Positions 51,059 to 60,434 of a stretch of DNA of 64,000 nt are shown piece after piece. Position 1 is the first letter of the stretch, and each line of letters starts with the position of its first letter. The stretch comes from an uncultured Bacteroides sp. (GTDB taxonomy: Bacteria; Bacteroidota; Bacteroidia; Bacteroidales; Bacteroidaceae): the NCBI GenBank assembly GCA_900551445.1, contig URWA01000016.1:5263-69262 (forward strand), given 5' to 3'. A model generated the notes under the pieces. It was not told where the DNA came from. It ran no database searches and saw only the letters and a list, made by a program, of their open reading frames with translations. Made by a program: the position numbers and the translations under genes.

Positions 51059-51967
51059 ATGAAATCGAATCGTCTGTTGTTGCTGGCCTTGAGGCAAATG
51101 CGTGAACGGGTGGGAGAAAGTTACAATGCCTATCGTTTTCTGATTCCGGAACTGGGATTGCTCCGTTCCATTCATGGGATAGCCGATGTGGTTCGTTTCC
51201 TGTCTGTGGAAGGGCAGCCTTACCGTCTGACGGAGGGGAGAGTGGTGTATTTTCGTGCCGGTACGCTTCGGTTGCGTATCAATTTGCGTGAACTGGAGTT
51301 TAAGGCGGGGGATTTTCTGGTAGTGTCTCCCGGAACCGTATTCGAATTTCTATACATATCGTCTGATTTGGATTTGGCGATGTTGGCTTTTTCCAACAGC
51401 CTGATGGAAAGCTGGCAGAAAGAAGATTTGTTGCAGGTTTATTTGCAAGGCAGATTGTTTCTACATCTTTCATTGACTGAGCAGGAGAGCCGGCGGATGG
51501 AACAGATTTTTGCCTTGTTGTGGGAGGTGGTCCACGACCGGCCTTTCCCAAAAGAGTCCGTACAAAGCTTGATTTCTCTCGTCTTTCACCAGACGGACGG
51601 TTTCAGAGGGCGTGAATTGGAGGCGGGCAAACAGAAGCGTAGCCGTCAGGAGGAAGTGTTCAATCGCTTTTTGGAATTAGTCAACAAATATGCCGTTCAT
51701 GAACGAAGCTGTGCGTTTTATGCCGACCATTTATGCCTGACTTCCCGTTATTTGAGTACATTGGTACGACAAGCCAGCGGGCGGACGGTGATGGATTGGG
51801 TCAATGAGGCCGTGATGCAGGAAGCCAAATTGATGTTATGTCACACCGACAAGCTGGTGTATCAGATAGCCGACGAACTGAATTTTCCCAATGCTTCGTT
51901 CTTTTGCAAGTATTTCCGGCGTATGACAGGAATGACTCCTAAAGACTATCGGCAGGAGAACGGATGA
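51059..51967 (+). CDS. AraC-family transcriptional regulator
   Basis: A 302-residue regulator. The N-terminal part is a cupin-like sensing domain (about 40-150, 'EGRVVYFRAGTLRLRINLRELEFKAGDFLVVSPGTVFEF'). The C-terminal AraC double helix-turn-helix (about 205-300) reads 'YADHLCLTSRYLSTLVRQASGRTVMDWVNEAVMQEAKLML' and 'VYQIADELNFPNASFFCKYFRRMTGMTPKDYRQ'. Divergent from the TolC/ABC efflux operon, so it is its likely local controller (inference). Its 3' end is 8 bp from the convergent MATE gene. Confidence 0.9.
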   Translation: MKSNRLLLLALRQMRERVGESYNAYRFLIPELGLLRSIHGIADVVRFLSVEGQPYRLTEGRVVYFRAGTLRLRINLRELEFKAGDFLVVSPGTVFEFLYISSDLDLAMLAFSNSLMESWQKEDLLQVYLQGRLFLHLSLTEQESRRMEQIFALLWEVVHDRPFPKESVQSLISLVFHQTDGFRGRELEAGKQKRSRQEEVFNRFLELVNKYAVHERSCAFYADHLCLTSRYLSTLVRQASGRTVMDWVNEAVMQEAKLMLCHTDKLVYQIADELNFPNASFFCKYFRRMTGMTPKDYRQENG

Positions 51968-51975
51968 ACGGTTGC

Positions 51976-53340
51976 TTAGGATGGGAGTTTCGAAAGAGGC
52001 TGTCGGTCCGTACGAAGGGTTTTCAATACCGGAATGGTCAACGGGAGGGACATCAGGAACGAACACAAATCGGATACAGCCTGACACATCTCCACTCCTT
52101 GCAGTTGCAGGAAATAGGGAAGCACCAGTATCAGCGGGATGAAAAACAGTCCTTGGCGGGAAGAAGACAGGATGACGGCTCGTTTGGGCTGGCGGATGGT
52201 CTGCAAAAGCATGTTGCACAGGATGACCCATGCTCCCAGTGGAAGCGTGATGAGCTGCCAGCGGAGTGCTTCGGCTCCTACGGCAATAACTTGCGGGTCT
52301 TCCTTTCGGAACCAAGACACGACTTCCGGTGCGTAAATGTAGCCAATCAGGGAACAGACAGCCAAGAAGATGAGTCCCACTTTCACGCAGTATTTGAATC
52401 CTTGGAGCACCCGGCGGTTCAGTCCCGCGCCATAGTTGAATCCGCAGACAGGTTGAAAACCTTGTCCGAAACCAATCACAAAAGCGTTGATGAACATGCA
52501 GATACGGGTGACGATAGACATTCCGGCAATGGCTGCATCTCCGAAGTTACCGGCTGCCACGTTCAGCAGAATGGTCGAAATACTGGCCAGTCCCTGACGG
52601 CACAGTGAAGGACTGCCTCCATAGACGATTTCTTTCAAATAGGCCGGAGTGGGCGTAAAATAGCGGTAGTTGATGCGTATGTTTTCTCCCTTCCGGTCCA
52701 TGAATATCAGGATGGTAAAGCTGCACACCTGACTGATGAAGGTAGACCAGGCTGCTCCTGCAATGCCCATGTCGAATACAAAAATCAATAGTGGGTCAAG
52801 GGCAATGTTCAAGAAAGCTCCCACTGTAATTCCAATCATGGCATATACGGCATTTCCCTGAAAGCGCATCTGGTTGTTCAGTACAAGGGAAGAGGCCATG
52901 AAAGGGGCTCCCAGCAGGATAATGCCCAAATACGTCTTGGCGTATGGAAGGATGGTGGGAGTGGAACCTAATGCTACACAGATAGGTTCCAGAAAAATCA
53001 ATCCGAAGAGGGCAATCAGAAAGCCGATGAAGAAGGCACAGAAAAAACCGGTAGCCGCCATTCTTTCCGCGCTTCGGTAGTCACGTGCTCCCAGCCGTCG
53101 GGAGATAAAGTTGCCCGAACCATGCCCGCAGAAGAAACCGAAAGCCTGAATGATGGCCATGATGGAAAAGGAGATACCCACGGCTGCGGTAGACTGTGTA
53201 TTGATTTTCCCGACAAAGTAGGTGTCGGCCATGACATAGAAAGAGGTGACCAGCATACTAATGATGGTCGGAACAGCCAGTCCACGGATGAGGCGTGGCA
53301 CCGGTGCCGTGGTCATGAGGGTATATTTATCTTGGGGCAT
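51976..53340 (-). CDS. MATE-family efflux transporter
   Basis: A 454-residue membrane protein with about 12 helices and MATE stretches 'LAVPTIISMLVTSFYVMADTYFVGKINTQSTAAVGISFSIMAIIQAFGFFCGHGSGNFISRRLGA' (first half) and 'FGQGFQPVCGFNYGAG' (second half). It exports unknown substrates by ion antiport. The start at 53340 is chosen because an upstream in-frame ATG (53373) falls inside the -7 box. It is convergent with the AraC regulator, so cotranscription with the efflux operon is excluded. Confidence 0.9.
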   Translation of the reverse strand: MPQDKYTLMTTAPVPRLIRGLAVPTIISMLVTSFYVMADTYFVGKINTQSTAAVGISFSIMAIIQAFGFFCGHGSGNFISRRLGARDYRSAERMAATGFFCAFFIGFLIALFGLIFLEPICVALGSTPTILPYAKTYLGIILLGAPFMASSLVLNNQMRFQGNAVYAMIGITVGAFLNIALDPLLIFVFDMGIAGAAWSTFISQVCSFTILIFMDRKGENIRINYRYFTPTPAYLKEIVYGGSPSLCRQGLASISTILLNVAAGNFGDAAIAGMSIVTRICMFINAFVIGFGQGFQPVCGFNYGAGLNRRVLQGFKYCVKVGLIFLAVCSLIGYIYAPEVVSWFRKEDPQVIAVGAEALRWQLITLPLGAWVILCNMLLQTIRQPKRAVILSSSRQGLFFIPLILVLPYFLQLQGVEMCQAVSDLCSFLMSLPLTIPVLKTLRTDRQPLSKLPS

Positions 53341-53370
53341 AGTTGTCTGTTTGATAGAATAGAACAGCAG

Positions 53371-53378
53371 CAAAAGTA
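53371..53378 (-). promoter_or_regulatory. -7 box for the second MATE gene
   Basis: On the minus strand TACTTTTG matches TAnnTTTG; initiation near 53364, 24 bp before the chosen ATG. Confidence 0.6.
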
Positions 53379-53449
53379 CGAAAAAAACGGCAGTATGGGA
53401 AGTCCTGTTCAGCTAAACTTCGGTCGCATAGAAGGCAATGCGCATAAAA

Positions 53450-53490
53450 AAATCCTCCTTATTCCCCATTTGGGGAAATAAGAAGGATTT
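53450..53490. terminator. Terminator after alaS
   Basis: ATCCTCCTTATTCCCC pairs with GGGGAAATAAGAAGGAT with a short ATTT loop and one bulge; the minus-strand arm is followed by a run of T residues, suiting alaS, which ends 34 bp away. Confidence 0.88.
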
Positions 53491-53523
53491 ATGATACATA
53501 GAGTTGCTATTTTGTGCGACGGA

Positions 53524-56142
53524 TTAGAATCCGGCCAGTTCTGTCACTTTGTCTACAGCGGCAGTCAGACCATCCGGATTTTTACCTCCGGCAGTAGCGA
53601 AGTGAGGTTGTCCACCACCACCACCTTGAATCAGTTTGGCAGCTTCGCGTACCAGCTGTCCGGCATTCAGTCCGGCTTTTACCTGGTCATCGCTCATGGT
53701 GACTGTGAGCAACGGTTTGTTTTCGAATACACTACCGATTACCACAAACAGATTCTCCGGAATTTGTCCTTTCAACTGGAAGGCAATGTTTTTCACTGCA
53801 TCGGCCGGCATCGGAAGTACGGCTTTAATCACTTTTACACCGTTGATTTCCTTGGCGTTTTCAATCAGTTTGTTCTTTACAGAGGCCTCTTTCTCTTTCA
53901 TGAATTCTTCCACCTGTTTCTTCAAGCCGACATTCTCATCGATGTATTTGGTAATGGCAGCTTTCAGGTCCGGAGCATTGTTGAACAAGGCTTTCAGGTC
54001 GTTGAATGTATCTTGTACGGTATCGAACATTTCTTCTACCTTGGCACCGGTTACGGCTTCGATACGACGTACACCTGCTGCTACAGAGCTTTCAGACAAG
54101 ATTTTTACCATACCAATCTTTCCGGTAGCCGATACGTGTGTACCTCCACAGAACTCGATGGATGAGCCGAACTGTACGACACGTACTTCGTCTCCGTATT
54201 TTTCACCGAACAGGGCGATGGCACCCAGTTCTTTGGCCTTTTCAATCGGCAAGTTACGGTATTCTGTCAAAGGGATGTCTTCACGAATCTTGGCATTAAC
54301 CAAGTGTTCCACTTCACGCAGCTGTTCCGGAGTCACTTTCTGGAAGTGAGAGAAGTCGAAACGCAGAGAGTCCGGAGTAACCAAAGAACCTTTCTGTTCT
54401 ACGTGGGTACCCAGCACCTGGCGGAGGGCTTCATCCAGTAAGTGCGTACAAGAGTGGTTGGCTGCACAAGCGGCACGTTTGTCGGTATCTACACAAGCCA
54501 TCATCGGTGCATCCAGGTGTTCCGGCAATTTCTTGGCGATATGGATTGGAAGATTGTTTTCCTTCTTGGTATCAATGATGTCGATGGTTTCGAATTCGCT
54601 GACCAATACACCGGTATCACCTACCTGACCACCGCTTTCTGCGTAGAACGGGGTTTCGCTCAATACAATCTGGTAGAGTGTCTGGTTTTTCTGTTTGATT
54701 TGGCGATAACGCAAGATGCTGGTTTCGTATTCTGTGTAATCGTAGCCTACGAATTTGGTTTCACCTTCTTTCAGGGTTACCCAGTCGCCAGTTTCTACAG
54801 CGGCAGCGTTACGTGCACGCTGTTTCTGTTTCTGCATTTCTGCTTCGAAACCTTTCACGTCGGCTGTCAGACCGTTTTCACGGAGAATCAGTTCAGTCAG
54901 GTCGAACGGGAATCCGAAGGTGTCATACAATGTAAAGGCATCTACTCCGCTGATTTCAGTCTTTCCGGCAGCTTTTGCTTCATTCATTGTCTTGTCGAGC
55001 AAGCGGATACCTGTTTCCAGTGTGCGGAGGAAGGACTCTTCTTCTTCCTTCATCACTTTTTCAATCAGCGGCTGCTGGGCTTTCAATTCAGGATAAGCAC
55101 CTCCCATATTTTCAACCAGCACCGGAACCAGTTTATACATGAAAGCTTGTTTCTGTCCCAGGAAAGTATAGGCATAACGTACGGCACGGCGCAGGATACG
55201 ACGGATTACATAACCAGCCTTGGCATTCGAAGGCAGCTGTCCGTCGGTGATAGAAAAGGCGATGGTACGGATGTGGTCGGCTACTACACGCATGGCTACA
55301 TCCACTTTCGGATCATCGCCATATTTCTTGCCAGACAAGTCCCCAATCACTTTGATGATAGGCTGGAATACGTCTGTATCATAGTTGGAAGTCTTGCCTT
55401 GCAGGGTACGTACCAAACGTTCAAATCCCATACCGGTATCGATAACTTTTGCAGGAAGCGGTTCCAGTGTACCGTCGGCTTTGCGGTTGTATTGCATGAA
55501 CACGAGGTTCCAGATTTCAATCACCTGAGGATGATCTTTGTTTACCAGTTCGCGTCCCGGAACGGCTGCTTTTTCTTCGGCTGAACGGGAGTCGATGTGG
55601 ATTTCAGAGCACGGACCACAAGGACCTGTATCACCCATTTCCCAGAAGTTATCATGTTTGTTACCGTTGATGATATGGTCTGCGGGGAAATACTGTGCCC
55701 AGTAACCGGCAGCTTCATCGTCACGTGCCAGGCCTTCTTCCGGACTTCCTTCAAATACAGTAACATACAAGTCTTTCGGGTCCAGCTTCAATACCTTTAC
55801 CAGGTATTCGTAAGCCCAGCCAATCACTTCTTTCTTGAAGTAGTCGCCAAATGACCAGTTACCCAACATCTCAAACATGGTGTGGTGGTACGTGTCGTGG
55901 CCTACTTCTTCCAGGTCGTTATGCTTTCCGCTCACACGCAGACATTTTTGTGAGTCGGTTACACGTTTGTATTTAGCAGGATGGTTGCCAAGTATGATAT
56001 CCTTGAACTGGTTCATACCGGCATTGGTGAACATCAGCGTAGGGTCGTCTTTGATGACCATCGGTGCAGAAGGCACAATCTGATGTCCTTTAGACTCAAA
56101 GAATTTGACGAATGAGTCGCGGATTTCATTTGCTGTCAACAT
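53524..56142 (-). CDS. alaS: Alanyl-tRNA synthetase
   Basis: An 872-residue class II synthetase charging tRNA-Ala. The N-terminal catalytic core opens 'MLTANEIRDSFVKFFESKGHQIVPSAPMV' with motif 2/3 stretches 'RLVRTLQGKTSNYDTDVFQPI' and 'RIILRRAVRYAYTFLG'-like. The editing domain has 'NHSCTHLLDEALRQVLG' and 'FCGGTHVSATGKIG', carrying the zinc-binding HxxxH and CxxxH positions. The C-terminal C-Ala region ends 'GGGGGQPHFATAGGKNPDGLTAAVDKVTELAGF'. Full length and intact. Confidence 0.95.
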   Translation of the reverse strand: MLTANEIRDSFVKFFESKGHQIVPSAPMVIKDDPTLMFTNAGMNQFKDIILGNHPAKYKRVTDSQKCLRVSGKHNDLEEVGHDTYHHTMFEMLGNWSFGDYFKKEVIGWAYEYLVKVLKLDPKDLYVTVFEGSPEEGLARDDEAAGYWAQYFPADHIINGNKHDNFWEMGDTGPCGPCSEIHIDSRSAEEKAAVPGRELVNKDHPQVIEIWNLVFMQYNRKADGTLEPLPAKVIDTGMGFERLVRTLQGKTSNYDTDVFQPIIKVIGDLSGKKYGDDPKVDVAMRVVADHIRTIAFSITDGQLPSNAKAGYVIRRILRRAVRYAYTFLGQKQAFMYKLVPVLVENMGGAYPELKAQQPLIEKVMKEEEESFLRTLETGIRLLDKTMNEAKAAGKTEISGVDAFTLYDTFGFPFDLTELILRENGLTADVKGFEAEMQKQKQRARNAAAVETGDWVTLKEGETKFVGYDYTEYETSILRYRQIKQKNQTLYQIVLSETPFYAESGGQVGDTGVLVSEFETIDIIDTKKENNLPIHIAKKLPEHLDAPMMACVDTDKRAACAANHSCTHLLDEALRQVLGTHVEQKGSLVTPDSLRFDFSHFQKVTPEQLREVEHLVNAKIREDIPLTEYRNLPIEKAKELGAIALFGEKYGDEVRVVQFGSSIEFCGGTHVSATGKIGMVKILSESSVAAGVRRIEAVTGAKVEEMFDTVQDTFNDLKALFNNAPDLKAAITKYIDENVGLKKQVEEFMKEKEASVKNKLIENAKEINGVKVIKAVLPMPADAVKNIAFQLKGQIPENLFVVIGSVFENKPLLTVTMSDDQVKAGLNAGQLVREAAKLIQGGGGGQPHFATAGGKNPDGLTAAVDKVTELAGF

Positions 56143-56186
56143 AGTCGTTATATTGTCTTGTAGTTAATATTCTCAAAATTGATTTG

Positions 56187-56194
56187 CAAAGATA
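56187..56194 (-). promoter_or_regulatory. -7 box for alaS
   Basis: On the minus strand TATCTTTG matches TAnnTTTG, 45 bp upstream of the alaS start. Confidence 0.62.
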
Positions 56195-56205
56195 ATTGGT
56201 TTTAT

Positions 56206-56213
56206 TATTTTTG
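56206..56213 (+). promoter_or_regulatory. -7 box for the M23 peptidase gene
   Basis: TATTTTTG matches TAnnTTTG, 63 bp upstream of the start codon, back to back with the alaS promoter. Confidence 0.5.
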
Positions 56214-56275
56214 TCTGTATGTTTGGTGCAAAAACTTGATGTTTCGTTGCTTAAATTTTTCCAAAATCGAACGAC

Positions 56276-57241
56276 ATGCGTAAAGTCTATTATATTTATA
56301 ATCCAAAAACACGTACTTACGACCGTATTTATCCGACCATGCGGCAGCGGGCTTTAAGTTATCTGCGTCAGCTGTTTGTGGGAATGGGATTAGGAGCCGG
56401 AAGCTTCATTCTGTTGTTGTGGATTTTCGGGTCGCCTTCGGAAAAAGACCTTCGTACGGAGAATTCCCGGCTTTTGTCGCAGTATGCCATTTTATCCTCC
56501 CGTTTGGATGAGGCTGAAGGAGTGATGCAACGTTTACAGCAGCGTGATGATAACATTTATCGGGTCATGATGCAGGCGGATCCGTTGCCTGACGAGCAGC
56601 GTTCGGCTACGGTGAATAATGAACGCTACAAGGAACTGATGGATATGGCCAACAGTCATTTGGTGATTCATACTTCGCAGAAGATGGATGATTTGGAACA
56701 GAAGATTTATGCACAGTCGAAGTCGTTCGATGAGGTTGTCGCACTTTGCAAGCAGCATGATAAAATGTTGGCGTGTATTCCTGCCATCCAACCGGTTTCC
56801 AATAAAAACCTGAAGCAGACGGCTTCGGGCTATGGTATGCGGGTGGACCCGATTTATAAGACCGTGAAATTCCATGCCGGTATGGACTTCTCGGCCAATA
56901 TAGGTACACCAGTCTATGCTACCGGTGACGGCCGGGTGAGACAGGCCGGGTGGGATGGCCTTTATGGCAACTGTATTATCATCGACCACGGTTTCGGATA
57001 CGTCACCCGTTATGCCCATCTGAACAAGATTGAGGTGCGGGTGGGGCAGAACGTAGCCCGAGGAGAGGTAATCGGAGAAGTCGGTTCTACGGGCAAAAGC
57101 ACGGGACCCCATTTGCATTACGAAGTTCGTGTCAAAGGAAAGATTGTGAATCCTGTAAACTATTATTTCATGGACTTGAATGCGGATGATTATGAGAAGA
57201 TGGTAGAACTGGCGGCGAACCATGGTAGGGTATTTGATTAA
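56276..57241 (+). CDS. M23-family (LytM-like) membrane-anchored metallopeptidase
   Basis: A 321-residue protein with one transmembrane helix (about 34-55), a periplasmic coiled coil (about 60-100) and a C-terminal LytM/M23 domain (about 180-300). The zinc ligands are in 'KFHAGMDFSANIGTPVYATGDG' (HxxxD) and 'GPHLHYEVRVKGK' (HxH). It cuts or regulates cell-wall peptide cross-links, and the coiled coil resembles that of division-type LytM factors. The merR-type gene follows after 15 bp. Confidence 0.92.
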   Translation: MRKVYYIYNPKTRTYDRIYPTMRQRALSYLRQLFVGMGLGAGSFILLLWIFGSPSEKDLRTENSRLLSQYAILSSRLDEAEGVMQRLQQRDDNIYRVMMQADPLPDEQRSATVNNERYKELMDMANSHLVIHTSQKMDDLEQKIYAQSKSFDEVVALCKQHDKMLACIPAIQPVSNKNLKQTASGYGMRVDPIYKTVKFHAGMDFSANIGTPVYATGDGRVRQAGWDGLYGNCIIIDHGFGYVTRYAHLNKIEVRVGQNVARGEVIGEVGSTGKSTGPHLHYEVRVKGKIVNPVNYYFMDLNADDYEKMVELAANHGRVFD

Positions 57242-57256
57242 AAAAGAAGGTTTTGT

Positions 57257-57604
57257 ATGGCTTTGAAATCAGAAAAAGAGTTAAAACTATATTATTCCAT
57301 CAGTGAAGTGGCAAAGATGTTCGATGTCAATGAATCCCTGTTGCGTTATTGGGAAAAGGAGTTTCCGATGATTTCTCCCAAGAAGACGGGAGGAAATGTG
57401 CGTCAGTACCGGAAGGAAGACATCGAGAACATTCGGCTTGTGTATCACCTCGTGAAAGAAAAAGGGATGACATTGGCAGGTGCAAAACAACGCCTGAAGC
57501 AGAATCGGGAGGGGACTATGCAAACAGCGAATGTGGTGGAACGTCTCAAGCACATCCGCGAAGAATTGATGAGTATGCGGAAAGAGTTGGATTACCTGAC
57601 CTGA
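57257..57604 (+). CDS. MerR-family transcriptional regulator
   Basis: A 115-residue DNA-binding protein with a MerR winged helix (about 10-80): 'YYSISEVAKMFDVNESLLRYWEKEFPMISPKKTGGNVRQYRKEDIENIRLVYHLVKEKGMTLAGAKQRL', then a short coiled coil for dimerisation. There is no effector-binding Cys or domain, so the inducer is unknown. It lies 15 bp after the M23 peptidase gene and is probably cotranscribed. Confidence 0.9.
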   Translation: MALKSEKELKLYYSISEVAKMFDVNESLLRYWEKEFPMISPKKTGGNVRQYRKEDIENIRLVYHLVKEKGMTLAGAKQRLKQNREGTMQTANVVERLKHIREELMSMRKELDYLT

Positions 57605-57630
57605 TTTAGACTGTTCGAAATAAAAGGAGG

Positions 57631-57677
57631 CGGGCAAGTTGTGACTGAGTGAAGTTAGAACTTGTCCGATTTTTTTT
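57631..57677 (+). terminator. Terminator after the merR-type gene
   Basis: GGGCAAGTT pairs with AACTTGTCC across an 18-nt loop and is followed by eight T residues. Confidence 0.75.
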
Positions 57678-57687
57678 GCAGATACAA

Positions 57688-57720
57688 GAAAGGCCATCTC
57701 AAAGAGACAGCCTTTTTTCT
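57688..57720. terminator. Second hairpin, possible GH2 terminator
   Basis: AAGGCCATCTC faces GAGACAGCCTT (one mismatch) with an AAA loop and flanking T-rich DNA. It is 20 bp from the end of the convergent GH2 gene and may work in both directions. Confidence 0.65.
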
Positions 57721-57739
57721 TGTTTTTCAGGGGATGATT

Positions 57740-60415
57740 TTATTCAAAATCACTTTGTTGCTTTTCCACTTCTTTAAGCTTAGAACGGCTCTCTTCTTGC
57801 GATCTACGTATGTCGTCAGTTATTTGGCTCGATGGAGCAAAGCTTTGCGGACTGGTTGAGGCTGCTTGGTTTAATAGTTCCAACTCTTTTGCATCGGCAA
57901 TAAACGGATGTGCAGCTTTTACGGTCTGGATGACCAATTCGGCAGGTGCAGGGGTATGAATACCGTTGTACACAACCGACGCTTTTATCTTGATACTGCC
58001 AGCTTGTGCCTTAGCGCGGACCAGTACGGGAGCCGTTCCCCATTGTACCGCACGAGGGTTGGTGAAGGTCTCATTATTGGCCACCAGTTCACCCGGTCCT
58101 TCAATTTCAAACTGAATGTGATAATTGTTCAGCCGCTTAATGTTTCCATTGTCATCGGCAATGGCTGCTACTACGGTAATCAGGTCGGAACCATCGGCCG
58201 TGGTTTGTGTTTGCTCGTTGTCGGCCCACAGCAGAATCTTGGACGGACGGCGGGTAGGCATCACTTTGTGGGTGGCTACGACCTTTCCGTCGATAAGTCC
58301 TTCTGCCAGCAGATAGGATTCATCGTGCTTGTTTGCTCTGGCCAGAGCCTTATCGTGCATTACGTCCCATACATTCTTGAAGGTGATAACCGGTGAAGGC
58401 ATGCCTCCTTCGCTTGTATCTTTCTTGTAAGTGTATTGCTTGCCGTCCTTGCAGTAAGTAAGTCGCACTTCGTCACAGTTGCTGTACACGGTCACATCTT
58501 TTGGAGAGAACGGTGTCATGGCATTGGCAATGAAAACCATGGGGCCATTTTCGGCAATCAGTTTGTCGTTCTTTACGGCCGGACGCTGCGAGCAGAACAT
58601 GTAATAAGAGAGTTTCGGCTGGCGGAAGGCATCCATAATACCTCCATAGAACGGGTCTGGATGGTATCCGCGCTGGTGGTCGAAGGAATGCCACAGGCAT
58701 CCTCCCATGTGCTGGCGAGTATTGCGGTACAGTGCATCGTAGCAAGTGAACTTATAATCCGTCTTGGCATACCCTTGTGCTTGGATTAGCATTGGTACCT
58801 CTCCCCATGCCCGGTTGACACGGCTGGGCGAGTTGTGTGAATTCCAGTCGTCCACGTTGTCACCCCATTCACGGGTGAAATAAGAGATTTTCGGATCCAT
58901 TTTATCTGTATTGAAAGCTCCTCCGGCACCATTCAACGGATGAGTGAAATGAATCGGGAAATATTCGTGTCCTCTTGCCGTCACGTCACATCCGGCATAG
59001 CAGTAAGGGTAGGGGTATTCTTCGTGGAGGATGTCCACCACATTCTTGGCAAAATCTTCCGGATACCAAGTTTCGTTCAGAATCGGTTCCCACATCCAGA
59101 CGGAAGGATGATTGCGGTCTCTTCTGACCATGTTGCGGATATCGTTGTACACTCTCTGCGCAAAAATAGGTTCGTCGTTCCAGAATTGCCATCCCGGAGT
59201 GTTGACGATGACAAAAAGGCCCAGTTCGTCACAGGCATCCATGAAGGCAGGGTCTTGTGGGTAATGGGCATTACGGATGACTCTCAGTCCTGCATCGCGC
59301 AATTTCTTGGCATCTCTCCAGTGAAGGCTGTTGGAAAGTGCGTTGCCGATGACGGCAAAGTCCTGATGGCGGTTGGCACCGATCAGTGGATAAGGATAGG
59401 GCTTTCCGTTCAGCCAGAATCCGTCTTTTCCTTTAAATTCGATGCTTCTGATTCCGATACGGCGTCGGTATCCGTCGATGACATTTCCTTTTTTATCTTT
59501 CACAAGCACATGCAGTTGGTACAAGGCAGGGGCATCCGGTTCCCAGAGTTCTGGGTGGTTTACGTGAAGCACGAGCGAAGTCTGACGGGCCTTTCCTTTT
59601 CCTACAGAGAAAGACTTGTCGGCTTGACTTACCAGTTTTTGTGCCGGGTCGAACAGTTGGTATTCTACTTTTCCGGAGAAGGATTGGTCTGACATATTCC
59701 GGATATGGGCATCCAGTTTCACCTCAGCCGATTGTTCCGATACCCGGTTGAAGGATACAAAAAGTCCGCCGCTTGCGGTTTCATTTTCGTAATTGGGATC
59801 TGTGAGGAATACGTTGTTGTGTGCGATGAGCCAGCAGTCTCTATAGATACCTCCAAAATAAGTGAAGTCGAGGGTTTCTTGTGGTTTTCCGGGAGGGTAA
59901 GACGGGTCGTTGCTGTTGTCGGCCCATACGGCAATCACATTGTCTTTTCCGTAGTTCAGGTACTCCGTGATATTGGCAATGACAGGCAGGAAACCTCCAA
60001 AATGTTCTTTTACCAGTTGTCCGTTAATCCATACCTTGGATTTTCCCATGATAGCTTCAAAATGGAGGAAAAGTTGTTTTCCTTTCCATGACTCCTCGGG
60101 GGTGAAGTGCTTACGATACCACACTTCTCCTTGGTAGTTGATGCATCCGCTGGCTTCCGATGGCATATATTCTATTCCGTTGGGTAAAGAAACCAACGTC
60201 CATTCTTTATCATTAAAGTCTGTACGTTCAGCTCCTTCGGCACTTCCTTTATGCAGGCGCCATGCCGGGTTCATGCTATAGACGGTTCTTCCGGTATTGG
60301 GCAGTTCGAAGAAGCCAGCCGTGGAAAATTCAGGTTGATGCGCAAAAATTTGTTGCGTGACAAATGCCATCATGCAACAGAAGATGATTCTTGTGTAAAA
60401 AGTTAATTTTCTCAT
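57740..60415 (-). CDS. Glycoside hydrolase family 2 enzyme
   Basis: An 891-residue exported enzyme (signal peptide ending 'QQIFAHQ') with the GH2 layout: jelly-roll sugar-binding domain (about 45-200), Ig-like domain (about 215-325), TIM barrel (about 330-620) and C-terminal beta-sandwiches. The acid/base Glu is E448 in 'NHPSVWMWEPILNE' and the nucleophile is probably E516 in 'SYFTREWGD'. The family includes beta-galactosidases and beta-glucuronidases; which sugar is cut is not clear. It follows two sulfatase genes (20-bp gap), so the substrate is probably a sulfated host or algal glycan. Confidence 0.9.
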   Translation of the reverse strand: MRKLTFYTRIIFCCMMAFVTQQIFAHQPEFSTAGFFELPNTGRTVYSMNPAWRLHKGSAEGAERTDFNDKEWTLVSLPNGIEYMPSEASGCINYQGEVWYRKHFTPEESWKGKQLFLHFEAIMGKSKVWINGQLVKEHFGGFLPVIANITEYLNYGKDNVIAVWADNSNDPSYPPGKPQETLDFTYFGGIYRDCWLIAHNNVFLTDPNYENETASGGLFVSFNRVSEQSAEVKLDAHIRNMSDQSFSGKVEYQLFDPAQKLVSQADKSFSVGKGKARQTSLVLHVNHPELWEPDAPALYQLHVLVKDKKGNVIDGYRRRIGIRSIEFKGKDGFWLNGKPYPYPLIGANRHQDFAVIGNALSNSLHWRDAKKLRDAGLRVIRNAHYPQDPAFMDACDELGLFVIVNTPGWQFWNDEPIFAQRVYNDIRNMVRRDRNHPSVWMWEPILNETWYPEDFAKNVVDILHEEYPYPYCYAGCDVTARGHEYFPIHFTHPLNGAGGAFNTDKMDPKISYFTREWGDNVDDWNSHNSPSRVNRAWGEVPMLIQAQGYAKTDYKFTCYDALYRNTRQHMGGCLWHSFDHQRGYHPDPFYGGIMDAFRQPKLSYYMFCSQRPAVKNDKLIAENGPMVFIANAMTPFSPKDVTVYSNCDEVRLTYCKDGKQYTYKKDTSEGGMPSPVITFKNVWDVMHDKALARANKHDESYLLAEGLIDGKVVATHKVMPTRRPSKILLWADNEQTQTTADGSDLITVVAAIADDNGNIKRLNNYHIQFEIEGPGELVANNETFTNPRAVQWGTAPVLVRAKAQAGSIKIKASVVYNGIHTPAPAELVIQTVKAAHPFIADAKELELLNQAASTSPQSFAPSSQITDDIRRSQEESRSKLKEVEKQQSDFE

Positions 60416-60434
60416 GTGTCCATTTTATTGAAGG

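Noticed and set aside
54442..55584. 380-codon open frame opposite alaS
   Set aside because: Antisense shadow of a conserved synthetase; Phe/Cys-rich composition is not protein-like.
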